A stretch of DNA of 64,000 bases from the IMG/VR virus record IMGVR_UViG_3300032287_003113, positions 155,880-219,879 of that record. One strand, 5' to 3'. The DNA comes from a virus. This document shows positions 16,517 through 25,893 of the stretch, piece after piece; within the stretch, counting starts at the first letter, position 1, and every line of letters begins with the position of its first letter. A program made the position numbers and the translations under genes. The notes beneath the pieces are model-generated. The model was not told the origin of the DNA. It worked only from the letters and a program-made list of their open reading frames with translations, and ran no database searches.

Positions 16517-18347
16517 GTTTGATGTTTTTTACTTTGGCGATAAACCGGGCTTGTTTGCTTTTGAACAACCTGCGACTAGTCTCAAAGATGCCGCTGATAA
16601 ATGTAAGACTACACACTACTGGTATATTTATGGGGGCAATGATTACACCGGCTTCGACTTTGAATACGTACCGGTACCTTGGGAAACCACGCACTTGCAT
16701 GTATGGCCTAGCCAGCATCAACGCAATGGCGAAGTGTATCTAGCCAATCGACGTACAGCACACAATCAAGAATGGCACTTCCATACAGAACAGAGTGTTG
16801 TCCGTAAGCCCGATCGCGGCATATGGCGTGTACCCGACAACATAGACGACACAGACTTTGATTATTCATGGCATCCTGATCGTACCGAACCTGACTACGA
16901 ATATCGATTTCCCACACAGTGGCAACGTGAAGGTGGTCCTGTGTATCCAGGCTCAGCCGGCGTCAAGTACATGACTGACCAACGCATACGTGCAGGCGCC
17001 ACACAAATATTCTACATGGACTTTATGAATGGTGGTATAGCACGTCATCAATTTGATTTGTTAAAATTAGATCACCCTGATATCAAGCGAACAAGATATG
17101 TGGACAACCACCTCAACGTGTTCAAGCGTATTATGAACATGGCCACCACAGAATACGTATGGATCATCAGTAGCATCTGCGACTATACGCAATTTGATTT
17201 TACCTGGCACCCCAGCGAAGCACAGCGTGAAATGATCCACTGCTTTCCCACAGGCAACCAACGACGTGGCGACACATTTTACATACACGTTCCCAGTTTC
17301 ACTCGGCAGATGTTTGAGTTAGAGCTGTTGGATTGGTTCAATGTTATCAACTACTCAGATGATCAACAGGTAGAACGTTTTGGTATGCCGGTACACCAAT
17401 ACTCAACCGACGATCTAGTAACCGAAATCAAAAACTACAAGTTCGAAACTCCCTATGTGATGTTCACTAATCAAAAGGACCTGGTGTTACATGATAGCCC
17501 TTGTTTATGGACCAAGAAAGACCGTACAGTGGTTCGTATTAGCACAGCAGGTGCTACTGCGATAGTGCCTCGAGATATCAAGGAGGATTTACGCACACAA
17601 ATCTACGATTATCCTTACATTGAGGACACGAAACCCAGGTTAAACGACTACTTAGGAGGCCGTGATTGTCTCGACATAGTCTATATCAGCAACGGTGAAC
17701 CGGACGAAGAACGTTGGTATGATCATCTGTGCTATATGAGCAATACCCGAGCAAAATGGGTTAGAGGAGTTGATGGTAGAACAGCCGCTTATCAAGAAGC
17801 TGCACGTCAAAGTTCTACACCCTGGTTTTTTGCTGTGTTTGCCAAATTAGAAGTGTTGGGCAATCAGTTTCCTTGGGACTCCTGGTTACCAGACTACTTC
17901 CAAGAGCCCAAACATTATATTTTTAATAGTCGTAATCCTGTAAACGGCTTAGAGTATGGGCACCAAGGTGTCATTGCTTACAACAAGCGATTGGTGTTAG
18001 AGAATAACGCACCTGGCATAGACTTTACACTAAGCCAACCACACGAAAGTGTTCCTATCCTGTCAGGTACAGCACACTACAATCAAAGTGAGTGGATGAC
18101 TTGGCGTACCGCTTTCCGTGAAGTGGTCAAACTACGACACTTTATGGACATACAACCTACTGTGGAAACAGAACATAGACTCGCGACATGGTTGACGGTT
18201 GCCGAAGGTGATTTTGCTGAGTGGAGTATACGTGGCGCAGAAGATGCTGTGGCTTACTATACAGAAGTTGGCGGAGACTACGAACAGTTAAAACTCAGCT
18301 TTGAATGGGCTTGGCTAAGAGAACGATTTAATTCAAGTAAGCCGTAA
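16515..18347 (+). CDS. Large protein with three internal repeats, possible glycosyltransferase
   Basis: 610 residues. The N-terminal 260 residues contain three divergent copies of one unit: residues about 34-78 (FDFEYVPVPWE...PSQHQRNG), 101-146 (FDYSWHPDRTE...FPTQWQREG) and 212-258 (FDFTWHPSEAQ...FPTGNQRRG). The second half has DIVYISNGEPDEERWYDHL near residue 390 and STPWFFAVFAKLEV, which resemble a GT-A type sugar transferase start. It stands between two minus-strand genes and converges on the DegT gene with a 20 bp overlap. Function not established. Confidence 0.6.
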   Translation: MFDVFYFGDKPGLFAFEQPATSLKDAADKCKTTHYWYIYGGNDYTGFDFEYVPVPWETTHLHVWPSQHQRNGEVYLANRRTAHNQEWHFHTEQSVVRKPDRGIWRVPDNIDDTDFDYSWHPDRTEPDYEYRFPTQWQREGGPVYPGSAGVKYMTDQRIRAGATQIFYMDFMNGGIARHQFDLLKLDHPDIKRTRYVDNHLNVFKRIMNMATTEYVWIISSICDYTQFDFTWHPSEAQREMIHCFPTGNQRRGDTFYIHVPSFTRQMFELELLDWFNVINYSDDQQVERFGMPVHQYSTDDLVTEIKNYKFETPYVMFTNQKDLVLHDSPCLWTKKDRTVVRISTAGATAIVPRDIKEDLRTQIYDYPYIEDTKPRLNDYLGGRDCLDIVYISNGEPDEERWYDHLCYMSNTRAKWVRGVDGRTAAYQEAARQSSTPWFFAVFAKLEVLGNQFPWDSWLPDYFQEPKHYIFNSRNPVNGLEYGHQGVIAYNKRLVLENNAPGIDFTLSQPHESVPILSGTAHYNQSEWMTWRTAFREVVKLRHFMDIQPTVETEHRLATWLTVAEGDFAEWSIRGAEDAVAYYTEVGGDYEQLKLSFEWAWLRERFNSSKP

Positions 18348-19461
18348 TACTATCAATTACAAGTTCTACTTCGGTGTCTGTCATTTCGGGATAGATAGGT
18401 AAACTCAATGCTTCTTTGCTGTGTGCTGTACTACCACGCATGATATCTCTAGCATAATCCACATAATCCCAACCCACTGGATGTTCAAATAAAGGTTGTT
18501 CGTAGTGTATTTTAGTTTCAATGCCTTTGCTGGCCAACATGCCTTGCATGGCACTACGTGATCCTGTGCGAATAACAAACTTGTGCCAAGCGTGTTCTAC
18601 ATCCGGATTGGGCAATAGTACATCCACCCAGTCAGTTAAGTTTTCTATATACAAGTCGGCTATTTCTTGTCTACGTCGTTGCCATGAGTCAAAGTACTTT
18701 AACTTGACCAACATTTGAGCACAGTCAGCATCACTCATCTTGCTGTTGGTACCGGCATGGTCGTGATTCAATACCTTGCCATTGTCTCTGAGAGCCAGAG
18801 CAAATTGATAGATGTCGTAATCGTCTGTGAGTATCATGCCGCCTGAACCATAGTTGTTTAGATTCTTTGTGGGATCAAAACTCAGTACGCTGACATCGCC
18901 TAATTTGCCTGATGGGATACCGTTATAGCTAGCACCAAAACTTTGTGCGGCGTCTTCGATAATCTTGACATCTTCGTTGAAGAATTTGGTAACATTTAAT
19001 AGTCGATCGTAGTCTAATACATTACCAAACATGTTGACATACATGACAGTATCTACATGTCCATCTAGGGCATAATCAATAGTTTCTATATCTAATAGAG
19101 CATTGTGATCTACATCGCAGTACACAGGTTCGTTACCGGCCATTAGCACAGAGTTAAGTGTGGCAACAAAACTAATGCCAGGAATCATGATCTTTTCTAT
19201 GCCTTTACTGCGAGCGGTGGCCAACTGAGCAAAGACCAAGGCCTGTGTTCCGGAGTTAACTGCCACACTATACTGACGCATACAACGTGCAGCCATTTGG
19301 CGTTCAAACATCTGTGTGTAAGGACCATCTAGCACTTGCCCCGTACGATATGCACGGTCACTGGCATCAAGAATCTCGTCTCGGAGCAGTTGGTATTGAC
19401 GAGCTACGCCATTAAACGGTACGTCGTAGCCACTCATAATATGCTTGAAAACCTTGTTCAA
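18328..19461 (-). CDS. DegT/DnrJ/EryC1-type PLP sugar aminotransferase
   Basis: 377 residues. EDAAQSFGA (D170 binding the pyridine nitrogen) and SFDPTKNLNNYGSGG (K199 as the PLP Schiff-base lysine) are both present. The family moves an amino group onto keto-sugar nucleotides for surface glycans or antibiotics. An internal ATG at 19437 (MSGYDVPF) is an alternative start that would shorten the 50 bp overlap with the upstream epimerase gene. It pairs naturally with that epimerase. Confidence 0.88.
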   Translation of the reverse strand: MNKVFKHIMSGYDVPFNGVARQYQLLRDEILDASDRAYRTGQVLDGPYTQMFERQMAARCMRQYSVAVNSGTQALVFAQLATARSKGIEKIMIPGISFVATLNSVLMAGNEPVYCDVDHNALLDIETIDYALDGHVDTVMYVNMFGNVLDYDRLLNVTKFFNEDVKIIEDAAQSFGASYNGIPSGKLGDVSVLSFDPTKNLNNYGSGGMILTDDYDIYQFALALRDNGKVLNHDHAGTNSKMSDADCAQMLVKLKYFDSWQRRRQEIADLYIENLTDWVDVLLPNPDVEHAWHKFVIRTGSRSAMQGMLASKGIETKIHYEQPLFEHPVGWDYVDYARDIMRGSTAHSKEALSLPIYPEMTDTEVELVIDSITAYLN

Positions 19462-20359
19462 TATCTACTCGTCCACGATAGCCAAAGTCTTGGCCGGCAC
19501 GTATGGTGCTTAGTGTGCCACGACTGGGAAATCTGGGATTGGCATCGGCCATCCTAATACGACCCTTGCCTGCAATCGCGACAGCCAATTCAGCGGCTTC
19601 TAATAGAGTACGTCCACGACTGCGTGTAATGTTGTATGTACGTTTGGAACTGTTAAAACTAAGTGAGGCCTTGACAATACCATCGACAGCATCATCAACA
19701 TAGGTAAAGTCTAACTGTTCTTCTGCACCACATACCACAAGTTCTTGATCTAGCATGGCATTGGTTAAAAACTTGCTGACTACACGGTCTTCGACATCTC
19801 GTGGTCCATACACCGCACTTGGACGTAACACGACATAATCAATTCCGGCCCGTTCACATAGATCACGTGTTAGGCTTTCTCCGGCATATTTTAAAATACC
19901 ATAGATACCTTTTGGATTACAACGCATATCTTCGTAGCCGCACAGCTCAAAGTCTCCGTAGACCATGCTAGAACTGATGTAAACAAATCTACGAACATCG
20001 AAGCGTTCGCTACAGCGTAATAAGTTAATCAATCCATTGGTCAATACTGTGGCACCTTCTTCGGGATTCTCATCCACAGCTTTGGCACGGGGAAATGCTG
20101 CACAATGTATCACAACATCAGGTCTGCACTCATCAAACACATTTAACAAAGCATTATAGTTTTTAATATCTACATGATGTATGCTGGTTGTAGCGATACG
20201 TTCCAAACGTTCTTGATGTAGTTTGGACATTTCGGCATCAGGCACAATACCGTAATTGGTAAAGTTATCTAGGATGCAAACATCGTGACCTTGTGCTTCA
20301 AGTTCAGCTACCACATTGTGCCCAATAAAGCCCACACCGCCAGTGACTAATATATTCAT
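19412..20359 (-). CDS. NAD-dependent nucleotide-sugar epimerase/dehydratase (extended SDR)
   Basis: 315 residues. The Rossmann motif GGVGFIG is at residues 7-13, the Asp after strand 2 is in LDNF, and the catalytic YxxxK is Y153-GIL-K157 with Ser130/131 upstream. These are the signatures of sugar epimerases and dehydratases. It is upstream of the DegT aminotransferase in the same operon and overlaps thyA as ATGA, so aminosugar synthesis is the likely setting. Confidence 0.88.
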   Translation of the reverse strand: MNILVTGGVGFIGHNVVAELEAQGHDVCILDNFTNYGIVPDAEMSKLHQERLERIATTSIHHVDIKNYNALLNVFDECRPDVVIHCAAFPRAKAVDENPEEGATVLTNGLINLLRCSERFDVRRFVYISSSMVYGDFELCGYEDMRCNPKGIYGILKYAGESLTRDLCERAGIDYVVLRPSAVYGPRDVEDRVVSKFLTNAMLDQELVVCGAEEQLDFTYVDDAVDGIVKASLSFNSSKRTYNITRSRGRTLLEAAELAVAIAGKGRIRMADANPRFPSRGTLSTIRAGQDFGYRGRVDIEQGFQAYYEWLRRTV

Positions 20360-21267
20360 ACAGCCATTTCTGCTCGAATTGATGCGTGGCTAGTGTAGCC
20401 TGTCAATGAGATATCCGACATGGTAAAATCAAATATACTTTTAACATCGGGATTGAGTAGAAGTTGTGGGGCAGGTAATGGTTCACGATCCAATTGTTCT
20501 CGAACCTGCTCTACATGATTCAAGTAGATGTGTGCATCTCCGAGCACGTGAACAAACTCTCCCACAGCCATACCACACGTTCTAGCTATTAGATGAGTTA
20601 ACAAGCTATAGCTGGCTATATTAAATGGAACTCCTAAAAACATGTCACAACTTCTTTGGTACATTTGGCAACTCAGCTTACGATCTCGACTTACGTAAAA
20701 CTGTGCAAACATGTGGCACGGAGGCAATGCCATTTGACCTAGCTCGCCAGGATTCCAAGATGTTAATATGTGCCTACGTCCGTACGGATCTTTCTTTAGT
20801 CCCGCAATTAACTCTTTGAGTTGATCAACTTCTTTGATGTGCAATAAGCCGCCACGATTAAAAATGTTACCAAATGAATCTTTGAATGTTTCTTGTTTGT
20901 GCTCAATTGGAGTACGCCAGTGGCGCCATTGTACTCCATACACACGACCCAAGTCTCCTTCAAACTTAGCTTTTGTTTTCCAGTAAGGCGCAAGAGCATT
21001 AGGAGTCCAAATAGTTGCGGTACCATCTGCGGTACCGTGTGTGATCTCGGCCAGTCTGCGTTCACTGCCTGAACCTTCAATCATCCATAGCAGTTCGCCT
21101 ACACAGGCTCGCCAGGCAAGTTTTTTAGTAGTTACTGCCGGGAATGAAACAGATAAGTCATAGCGTTGTTGCAGACCAAACAGGCCGATAGTGCCCACGC
21201 CGGTTCGATCATCTCTTTGTTCGCCCTGCTCAAGAACTTGTCTAAGTGCGTCTAGGTATTGTTTCAT
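20356..21267 (-). CDS. thyA: Thymidylate synthase
   Basis: 303 residues, a full-length ThyA. RDDRTGVGT binds the phosphate, the nucleophile is C184 in LPPCHMFAQF, and CQMYQRSCDMFLGVPFN is the dUMP-binding stretch. It converts dUMP and methylene-THF to dTMP and DHF. The DHF is recycled by the DHFR encoded two genes upstream, with an SGNH gene between them. Phages commonly carry this pair to raise thymidine supply. Confidence 0.97.
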   Translation of the reverse strand: MKQYLDALRQVLEQGEQRDDRTGVGTIGLFGLQQRYDLSVSFPAVTTKKLAWRACVGELLWMIEGSGSERRLAEITHGTADGTATIWTPNALAPYWKTKAKFEGDLGRVYGVQWRHWRTPIEHKQETFKDSFGNIFNRGGLLHIKEVDQLKELIAGLKKDPYGRRHILTSWNPGELGQMALPPCHMFAQFYVSRDRKLSCQMYQRSCDMFLGVPFNIASYSLLTHLIARTCGMAVGEFVHVLGDAHIYLNHVEQVREQLDREPLPAPQLLLNPDVKSIFDFTMSDISLTGYTSHASIRAEMAV

Positions 21268-22049
21268 AGGTGTAATAAGTCTGTTAGGTGTTTATACAGT
21301 ATTGTATGACCTTCTCGGTTAGGATGCAAGCCATCTGGATGAAAAATAAGCTCATCCATTATTCTGGTACTATCGGATATTGAGTCAAATTCTTGCCGAA
21401 CTTGACGGGCAAATTCTGGAGTGTATGTGGATAAGTTGATGTAGTTGATATCCCAAGTATACGTTATACCAAATTCAGGATTATCTGTTCCGGGGTGTTC
21501 TTGATATTGTCCTGCTAACAAGTATATCCAACTTACCACTGTGGGCAATAGGTTTGTGTATTTGTTGAGTATATTAGTGTTTACATTATAGGTGCCACCA
21601 ACACAATGTATGTTGGCATTGTGCTTTTTGGCCACTGTATCAAGTTGACGGTATATAGAGTCTTGTTGTTGACGTACTAGATTAATTAACCCGGCAGCTG
21701 TTTTAATGGCTTCGGTAAACCCGGGCAAGTTACCGGCATCACTGTCACGTTTGAGATTTAATTCAGCAAGTTCTGGCATGATAAGATCTAGCAAAGGATC
21801 AGCCATTATAAAAAATACAACGTCTCCGTCTTGGTATCGGCTCGCTAATTTACCATCTAGATATGTGATCACACGACTGTGGTAACTACGAGCTTGACTG
21901 GCATCTACTACTGTGTATCCTGCATCGGCAAAATACTGTTTTATGCCATCATGTTGAACTACAGGATTACCAGGAGCCCATTCTCCACGAGCCCAGCTGG
22001 ATCCTGATACAAATATTTTAGGTTGGTTTGCGTTTGAAGACCGACTCAT
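21264..22049 (-). CDS. SGNH-hydrolase-like protein inside the thymidylate operon
   Basis: 261 residues. Block I is FVSGSSWARGEW with the Ser after Gly, and the C-terminal block FHPDGLHPNREGH has the canonical Asp-x-x-His. Unlike the three SGNH proteins near 10-12.5 kb, this one keeps the full triad. It overlaps DHFR by 32 bp and thyA as ATGA, an odd place for a hydrolase. Confidence 0.65.
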   Translation of the reverse strand: MSRSSNANQPKIFVSGSSWARGEWAPGNPVVQHDGIKQYFADAGYTVVDASQARSYHSRVITYLDGKLASRYQDGDVVFFIMADPLLDLIMPELAELNLKRDSDAGNLPGFTEAIKTAAGLINLVRQQQDSIYRQLDTVAKKHNANIHCVGGTYNVNTNILNKYTNLLPTVVSWIYLLAGQYQEHPGTDNPEFGITYTWDINYINLSTYTPEFARQVRQEFDSISDSTRIMDELIFHPDGLHPNREGHTILYKHLTDLLHL

Positions 22050-22518
22050 AGACCGTAAATGTTGATTGAAAATCTCGACTTACTTGAGCACGTACAGGAT
22101 GGAATCCTGTCAAGAACTCTTTTACATATATTCTAGTGTCTGCACGATAAGTTCCTTTGACGTGTGTTAGGTATATCCTATCAAACAAAGGTTTAGCAGT
22201 TTCTAACAGGGCGGAACCACCAATCACAAATATTTTTTTAGTGGGATTTTCACGCTCTAGATCCAGAAGTTTTTCTTGTACGTCACCGCTGAAAGGATTT
22301 GCATGTGTCACAGGTCTATGTGTGGCTACATACACAGTACGATTAGGTAACGGCTTGGGCATCTTGGGATCGTCCCAGGTCTTGCGGCCCATGACAACCA
22401 CATGCCCAGTGGTCAAGTTTTTAAAGTGTTGTAAATCTTCAGCGTTATGCGGCCAAGGTAACGTTCCGTTATGGCCCATACCGCCGTTGAAATCAACGGC
22501 AAATATAGCATTTATCAT
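22018..22518 (-). CDS. folA: Dihydrofolate reductase
   Basis: 166 residues. It has INAIFAVDFNGGMGHNGTLPW (substrate loop), DLQHFKNLT, VVMGRKTWDD (NADPH binding) and IFVIGGSALLE (second glycine motif). It reduces the dihydrofolate made by thymidylate synthase. It starts as ATGA on the upstream gene. Confidence 0.95.
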   Translation of the reverse strand: MINAIFAVDFNGGMGHNGTLPWPHNAEDLQHFKNLTTGHVVVMGRKTWDDPKMPKPLPNRTVYVATHRPVTHANPFSGDVQEKLLDLERENPTKKIFVIGGSALLETAKPLFDRIYLTHVKGTYRADTRIYVKEFLTGFHPVRAQVSRDFQSTFTVYESVFKRKPT

Positions 22519-22862
22519 AAGTCTTTGAGTAAGTTGTCAGTGAAAGGCTGGATTACTTTGGCCACGCTGTCTACACTTATATGAAAATCGACATCTTTTA
22601 TGATGTCATCTAAGGCTTCTAGTTTGGCATTGATAATTTTTTCCACTACAGCAGGATCGGCACCTTCGTCAATCATCTCAGCGACGTTGACATCTACACT
22701 GGTGCCATCTTTTAAATTAACAGTAATATAACGTAAGACATTAATGGGTACTTGTTCTTTGGTTACTTCTTTTAAGAGCTTTTCCCATTGATCTTTACGG
22801 TTTAAGTTAAGCCGCTTGCTTCTTGGTCGGCGTGGCTTTTTTGGCTCTTGTTGGTTTGGCAT
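22515..22862 (-). CDS. Conserved phage protein of unknown function
   Basis: 115 residues. There is a basic N-terminus (KKPRRPRSKRLNLNRK), then a compact acidic domain with VNLKDGTSVDVNVAEMIDEG and DDIIKDVDFHISVDSVAKVIQ. It overlaps the upstream gene by 56 bp in another frame and DHFR as ATGA. I recognise the style of this protein from other T4-like marine phages but not its function. Confidence 0.7.
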   Translation of the reverse strand: MPNQQEPKKPRRPRSKRLNLNRKDQWEKLLKEVTKEQVPINVLRYITVNLKDGTSVDVNVAEMIDEGADPAVVEKIINAKLEALDDIIKDVDFHISVDSVAKVIQPFTDNLLKDL

Positions 22863-23511
22863 TTTTCGCGGGTGTTAGTGATTGTGCTTCTTCAGTTAAA
22901 CGCTTGGCTTCGGCTAATAGTTGCTCGGCTTGTTTTTGCATCTGAGCAGCCTGGCTTAGTCTTTGTGTGGCCAAATCATCATCGCTTAGTACACCCTTGA
23001 GATAGGCAGCGGCGCTATCGGTTGCTTCAACATCAAGATTGGTTCTGCTGATACTGGAATTGTTTGGTGGCATACCAACTTCACGACCTTCTGTGGTACG
23101 ACGTTTTTTAGTTTGCAATCCTGCATTGGCGTCAATGTCGGCCAACTTCTTGATGGCCTCTTCGCCTTTTTCCATTTCATCTAGGATACTGTTTAGTTCA
23201 TCTAAACGTACACTGGATTTCATTGTGGGAGTTATCAACACTTGGCTGGTTGGAACCTTCTTGATAAAACCTTCTTTGTGTAATACTTCAAGAGCATTAC
23301 GACCATCAGCCATGGTTGTACGGAACAACACGTCACTGAATTCTTTGGCGTTTTGACCAATTGGGCTTTCCAAGGCCTTCATGACTTCGTCATGAATCAT
23401 GCGTGGAAGTGTTTCGCTGTATGTAAGCAAGGCCATATGATCCTCGTTTGGTACACGGCGCCATAGTAATACTATTCTTTTGTTGTTGTGTTTACCCACA
23501 TGTTTAATCAT
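22807..23511 (-). CDS. Conserved phage protein with Lys/Ala-rich tail
   Basis: 234 residues. The N-terminal 100 residues are globular (KHVGKHNNKRIVLLWRRVP, LPRMIHDEVMKALESPIGQ). Residues about 170-210 are Gln/Ala/Glu-rich and probably coiled coil (QMQKQAEQLLAEAKRL). The last 20 residues are a Lys/Ala/Pro tail like histone H1-type tails (AKPTRAKKATPTKKQAA), suggesting nucleic-acid binding. Function unknown. Confidence 0.7.
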   Translation of the reverse strand: MIKHVGKHNNKRIVLLWRRVPNEDHMALLTYSETLPRMIHDEVMKALESPIGQNAKEFSDVLFRTTMADGRNALEVLHKEGFIKKVPTSQVLITPTMKSSVRLDELNSILDEMEKGEEAIKKLADIDANAGLQTKKRRTTEGREVGMPPNNSSISRTNLDVEATDSAAAYLKGVLSDDDLATQRLSQAAQMQKQAEQLLAEAKRLTEEAQSLTPAKNAKPTRAKKATPTKKQAA

Positions 23512-23525
23512 TTTGAATTTTCCTT

Positions 23526-23783
23526 TTATTCAGCAACTGGTGTGGCTACTGTTTCATCACTGGCTGGTGCAGAAGATGATGACATTGCGCCACTGGCTGT
23601 AAGGAAAGTGGTTATGCGATCAAATACTCCGCCAATCTGTGTGAATTCTTCGGCACGAAATGCGCCACGTGTACTGGCCAACTGAAGGGCCTGGGCACAC
23701 AGCATCAAGTCCGATAATTGTAACTGAACTGCTGTTTCATCGGGCTGTGCTACTTGTTCTTGTTGTATTGCTTGTTCTTGCAT
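23526..23783 (-). CDS. Small conserved phage protein
   Basis: 85 residues. Gln-rich N-terminus, then LQLSDLMLCAQALQLASTRGAF, a helical segment, and a Ser/Ala-rich end. An SD-like GGAGA precedes the ATG. There is no known domain. It is first in a group of three small genes leading into the DHFR operon. Confidence 0.65.
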   Translation of the reverse strand: MQEQAIQQEQVAQPDETAVQLQLSDLMLCAQALQLASTRGAFRAEEFTQIGGVFDRITTFLTASGAMSSSSAPASDETVATPVAE

Positions 23784-23840
23784 AGATATCTCCGTAAACT
23801 ATGCATATATTTACGATCTATACAGCCACCGGAAAAATTT

Positions 23841-24131
23841 TTAGAACTCGAAATCGAAGGTGTTGATTTGATCTAGTACTAGGGCAAACATACTAGCTTC
23901 TACGGCTATTTCAAATGCGGCACAGCGATGGCTGTGTACATTGGCATCGGCATCTTTGTAATACTGTTCACCATGGTAAAACCTACCTGAAAGATTGGTC
24001 CAGATCCAATCTGAAATGGTTTTTTCGGTGCATTTTAATTCAAAGGTAACCGGTGTAAAGTGCGGCGGGCAATGATCTAATTCTCTAAGTCCAAATACCG
24101 CCAGGGGATTGGCTTCGTTATACTTTAGCAC
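23841..24131 (-). CDS. Hypothetical protein
   Basis: 96 residues, no recognised motif. His/Cys residues are scattered (DHCPPHF, HSHRCAAFE). It overlaps its upstream neighbour by 14 bp in the same strand and operon. Confidence 0.6.
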   Translation of the reverse strand: MLKYNEANPLAVFGLRELDHCPPHFTPVTFELKCTEKTISDWIWTNLSGRFYHGEQYYKDADANVHSHRCAAFEIAVEASMFALVLDQINTFDFEF

Positions 24132-24417
24132 TGGACCGGATGGAATCGATGGTTTCTTGGCTTAGTTCGCCTTCAACCAAGGTAAATTTGGTATCGCTTT
24201 GATCAGCTTCGGGTATTACCAATCTATCTGCAAGCAAGGCTTCAGCATCACGCACAAAAGTTTCGGTTACTTGATACTGTTTGGTATACTGAGCAATTTC
24301 CATGGAGCGGCTAAGATCATCTAGACAGTTTTCTAGTTTGAGAATACGCAACTGCAACTTTAGTGCCAATTCACGTGCGGCCTTGGGTTTTAAATCTTTG
24401 GGATTTACAAATTCCAT
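24118..24417 (-). CDS. Hypothetical protein, helical
   Basis: 99 residues, mostly alpha-helical with a probable short coiled coil (residues about 15-45). It starts directly on the stop of the gene encoded at 24417-24599. Function unknown. Confidence 0.6.
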   Translation of the reverse strand: MEFVNPKDLKPKAARELALKLQLRILKLENCLDDLSRSMEIAQYTKQYQVTETFVRDAEALLADRLVIPEADQSDTKFTLVEGELSQETIDSIRSSAKV

Positions 24418-24599
24418 TATTCTACTCCAAAATGTTTTAAAATATTGTCACTGCTCTGATAAGGTTCGGCGGTGTGTGCAATATCAGCACACTCCCGCAC
24501 AATGGCCTGGGCAAACTCTTCAACCTTGAGTCGCCATATGGGGCTATGAGCAATGGTAAAGTGAGTGTCCTCGGCTATGCGTTGGATATTTTCGTTCAT
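24417..24599 (-). CDS. Hypothetical 60-residue protein
   Basis: The ATG at 24599 overlaps the TGA of the VWA gene (24598-24596) as ATGA, so I prefer it over an in-frame start further upstream at 24683. The product begins MNENIQRIAEDTHFTIAH. No domain recognised. Confidence 0.65.
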   Translation of the reverse strand: MNENIQRIAEDTHFTIAHSPIWRLKVEEFAQAIVRECADIAHTAEPYQSSDNILKHFGVE

Positions 24600-25840
24600 T
24601 TCACAGCATCTTCGTAGTGGGCATACACACCAAACTCGGGTTTGGCTTCTTTGTTGCCTTTGATAATCCACACAGTATCGCAATACTGCTCGACCTGATC
24701 AGGGCTCCAACCAAAGAAACAAAAGTCAGTAAACATGATCAATTTCTTGGGTTCGATGTTGTTTTCTTCCAACCAGGTCCAAACACAATGCGGATCTGTA
24801 CCACCGCCACCACCCGGTACAAAGCTCTCAATGTCAGCGATATTGTCCGATGTGAATATTTCGTGATTGTGTACTTCGGTATCCCAACCCAACACATGGA
24901 TACGATATTCGTCGTAACTTTCCATGATACCTTTGATTTCACTCAAGAAAATCTTGAGATCTGGGTCAGTGATACTACCTGAAGTATCAATACCAATCAC
25001 AACATCAATCTGGTTGCCGGGCAACATGCCGGGCATGACAGCATCCATATGCCACCCTCTGCGGCTGGGACGTTGCCAAGTAAAATCACTCTTGATAGAA
25101 CTTTCAACCTGCTGATTGATCAACTCACGCCAGTTAATCACAGGTTCGGTTAGGTCCTTGATCATGCGTTTGACACCACCGGGCAAATTACCTGCACCCG
25201 AAGCATTGGCGGCATTTAGTACTGCATCTTTGATTTCGTCGCGAATAGCCTTCTTTTCTTCTTCGCTCAGGCGTGGACGACCGTTGCCTGGCTTGTCGCC
25301 ATCTTCGCCTTCACCACCTTCTCCGTCCAAATGTTCGTCTAGTAGACGCTTCATCAATTCATCAATGTTGATTTTGTCGGCATTGGCATACAAGTCATCA
25401 TACACTTCTTCGGCACTCATACCTTTGTACTTCGAGTCGTACAGGGCAACGGGAATCTTGTCGCCAATACGTTGTTCTACCAGGTCCCAGTTTACGCAAT
25501 AGTCATCGGCAATGTTCCACAGTTTTGGATCTCTGTTGCCACGACGTCCCATATGGTCATAAACCGCATGAAGCACTTCATGTCCGACCAAGAATTCCAA
25601 TTGCTTTAGGGGAAGGTTATTGACAAACTCTGAATTATAGTAAAATTTACGGCCGTCTGTGGCGGCAGTAGGACACCATTCATCTGCGTTGATAAGTGTT
25701 AGGCGGGTAGCAAGGTTGCCAAAGAATGGAGCACGGAGCAAAAGACCAATACGTGCGGTAACCAGTTTTTCGCGGGCACTTGCATCCGTCTTGGGATCTG
25801 TTACTGTTACCGCTTTACTTTTTTCTGCTAGTGTAGTCAT
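24596..25840 (-). CDS. VWA-domain protein with HExxH zinc-peptidase-like motif
   Basis: 414 residues from the ATG at 25840, which follows a good AGGAG; a longer in-frame start at 25873 lacks one. HEVLHAVYDH (87-96) is a metallopeptidase-like zinc motif. A Gly/Glu-rich linker lies near 165-185. The C-terminal VWA domain has the MIDAS-like DTSGSI around residue 280 and FTDF further on. Proteins of this build work with MoxR-type AAA ATPases, and one is encoded two genes upstream. A sigma-70-like promoter lies just upstream at 25865-25893. Confidence 0.8.
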   Translation of the reverse strand: MTTLAEKSKAVTVTDPKTDASAREKLVTARIGLLLRAPFFGNLATRLTLINADEWCPTAATDGRKFYYNSEFVNNLPLKQLEFLVGHEVLHAVYDHMGRRGNRDPKLWNIADDYCVNWDLVEQRIGDKIPVALYDSKYKGMSAEEVYDDLYANADKINIDELMKRLLDEHLDGEGGEGEDGDKPGNGRPRLSEEEKKAIRDEIKDAVLNAANASGAGNLPGGVKRMIKDLTEPVINWRELINQQVESSIKSDFTWQRPSRRGWHMDAVMPGMLPGNQIDVVIGIDTSGSITDPDLKIFLSEIKGIMESYDEYRIHVLGWDTEVHNHEIFTSDNIADIESFVPGGGGGTDPHCVWTWLEENNIEPKKLIMFTDFCFFGWSPDQVEQYCDTVWIIKGNKEAKPEFGVYAHYEDAVK

Positions 25841-25864
25841 TCTGTTCGCTCCTGTATTATATAT

Positions 25865-25893
25865 ATTATACATTTAATTGATTTTTTGGTCAA
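25865..25893 (-). promoter_or_regulatory. Sigma-70-like promoter for the VWA gene
   Basis: On the minus strand, TTGACC (25893-25888), a 17 bp spacer and TATAAT (25870-25865). It lies 25 bp before the ATG at 25840. Its spacer ends ATTAAATG, as in the promoters at 27571 and 28531. It overlaps the last codons of the next gene. Confidence 0.8.
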
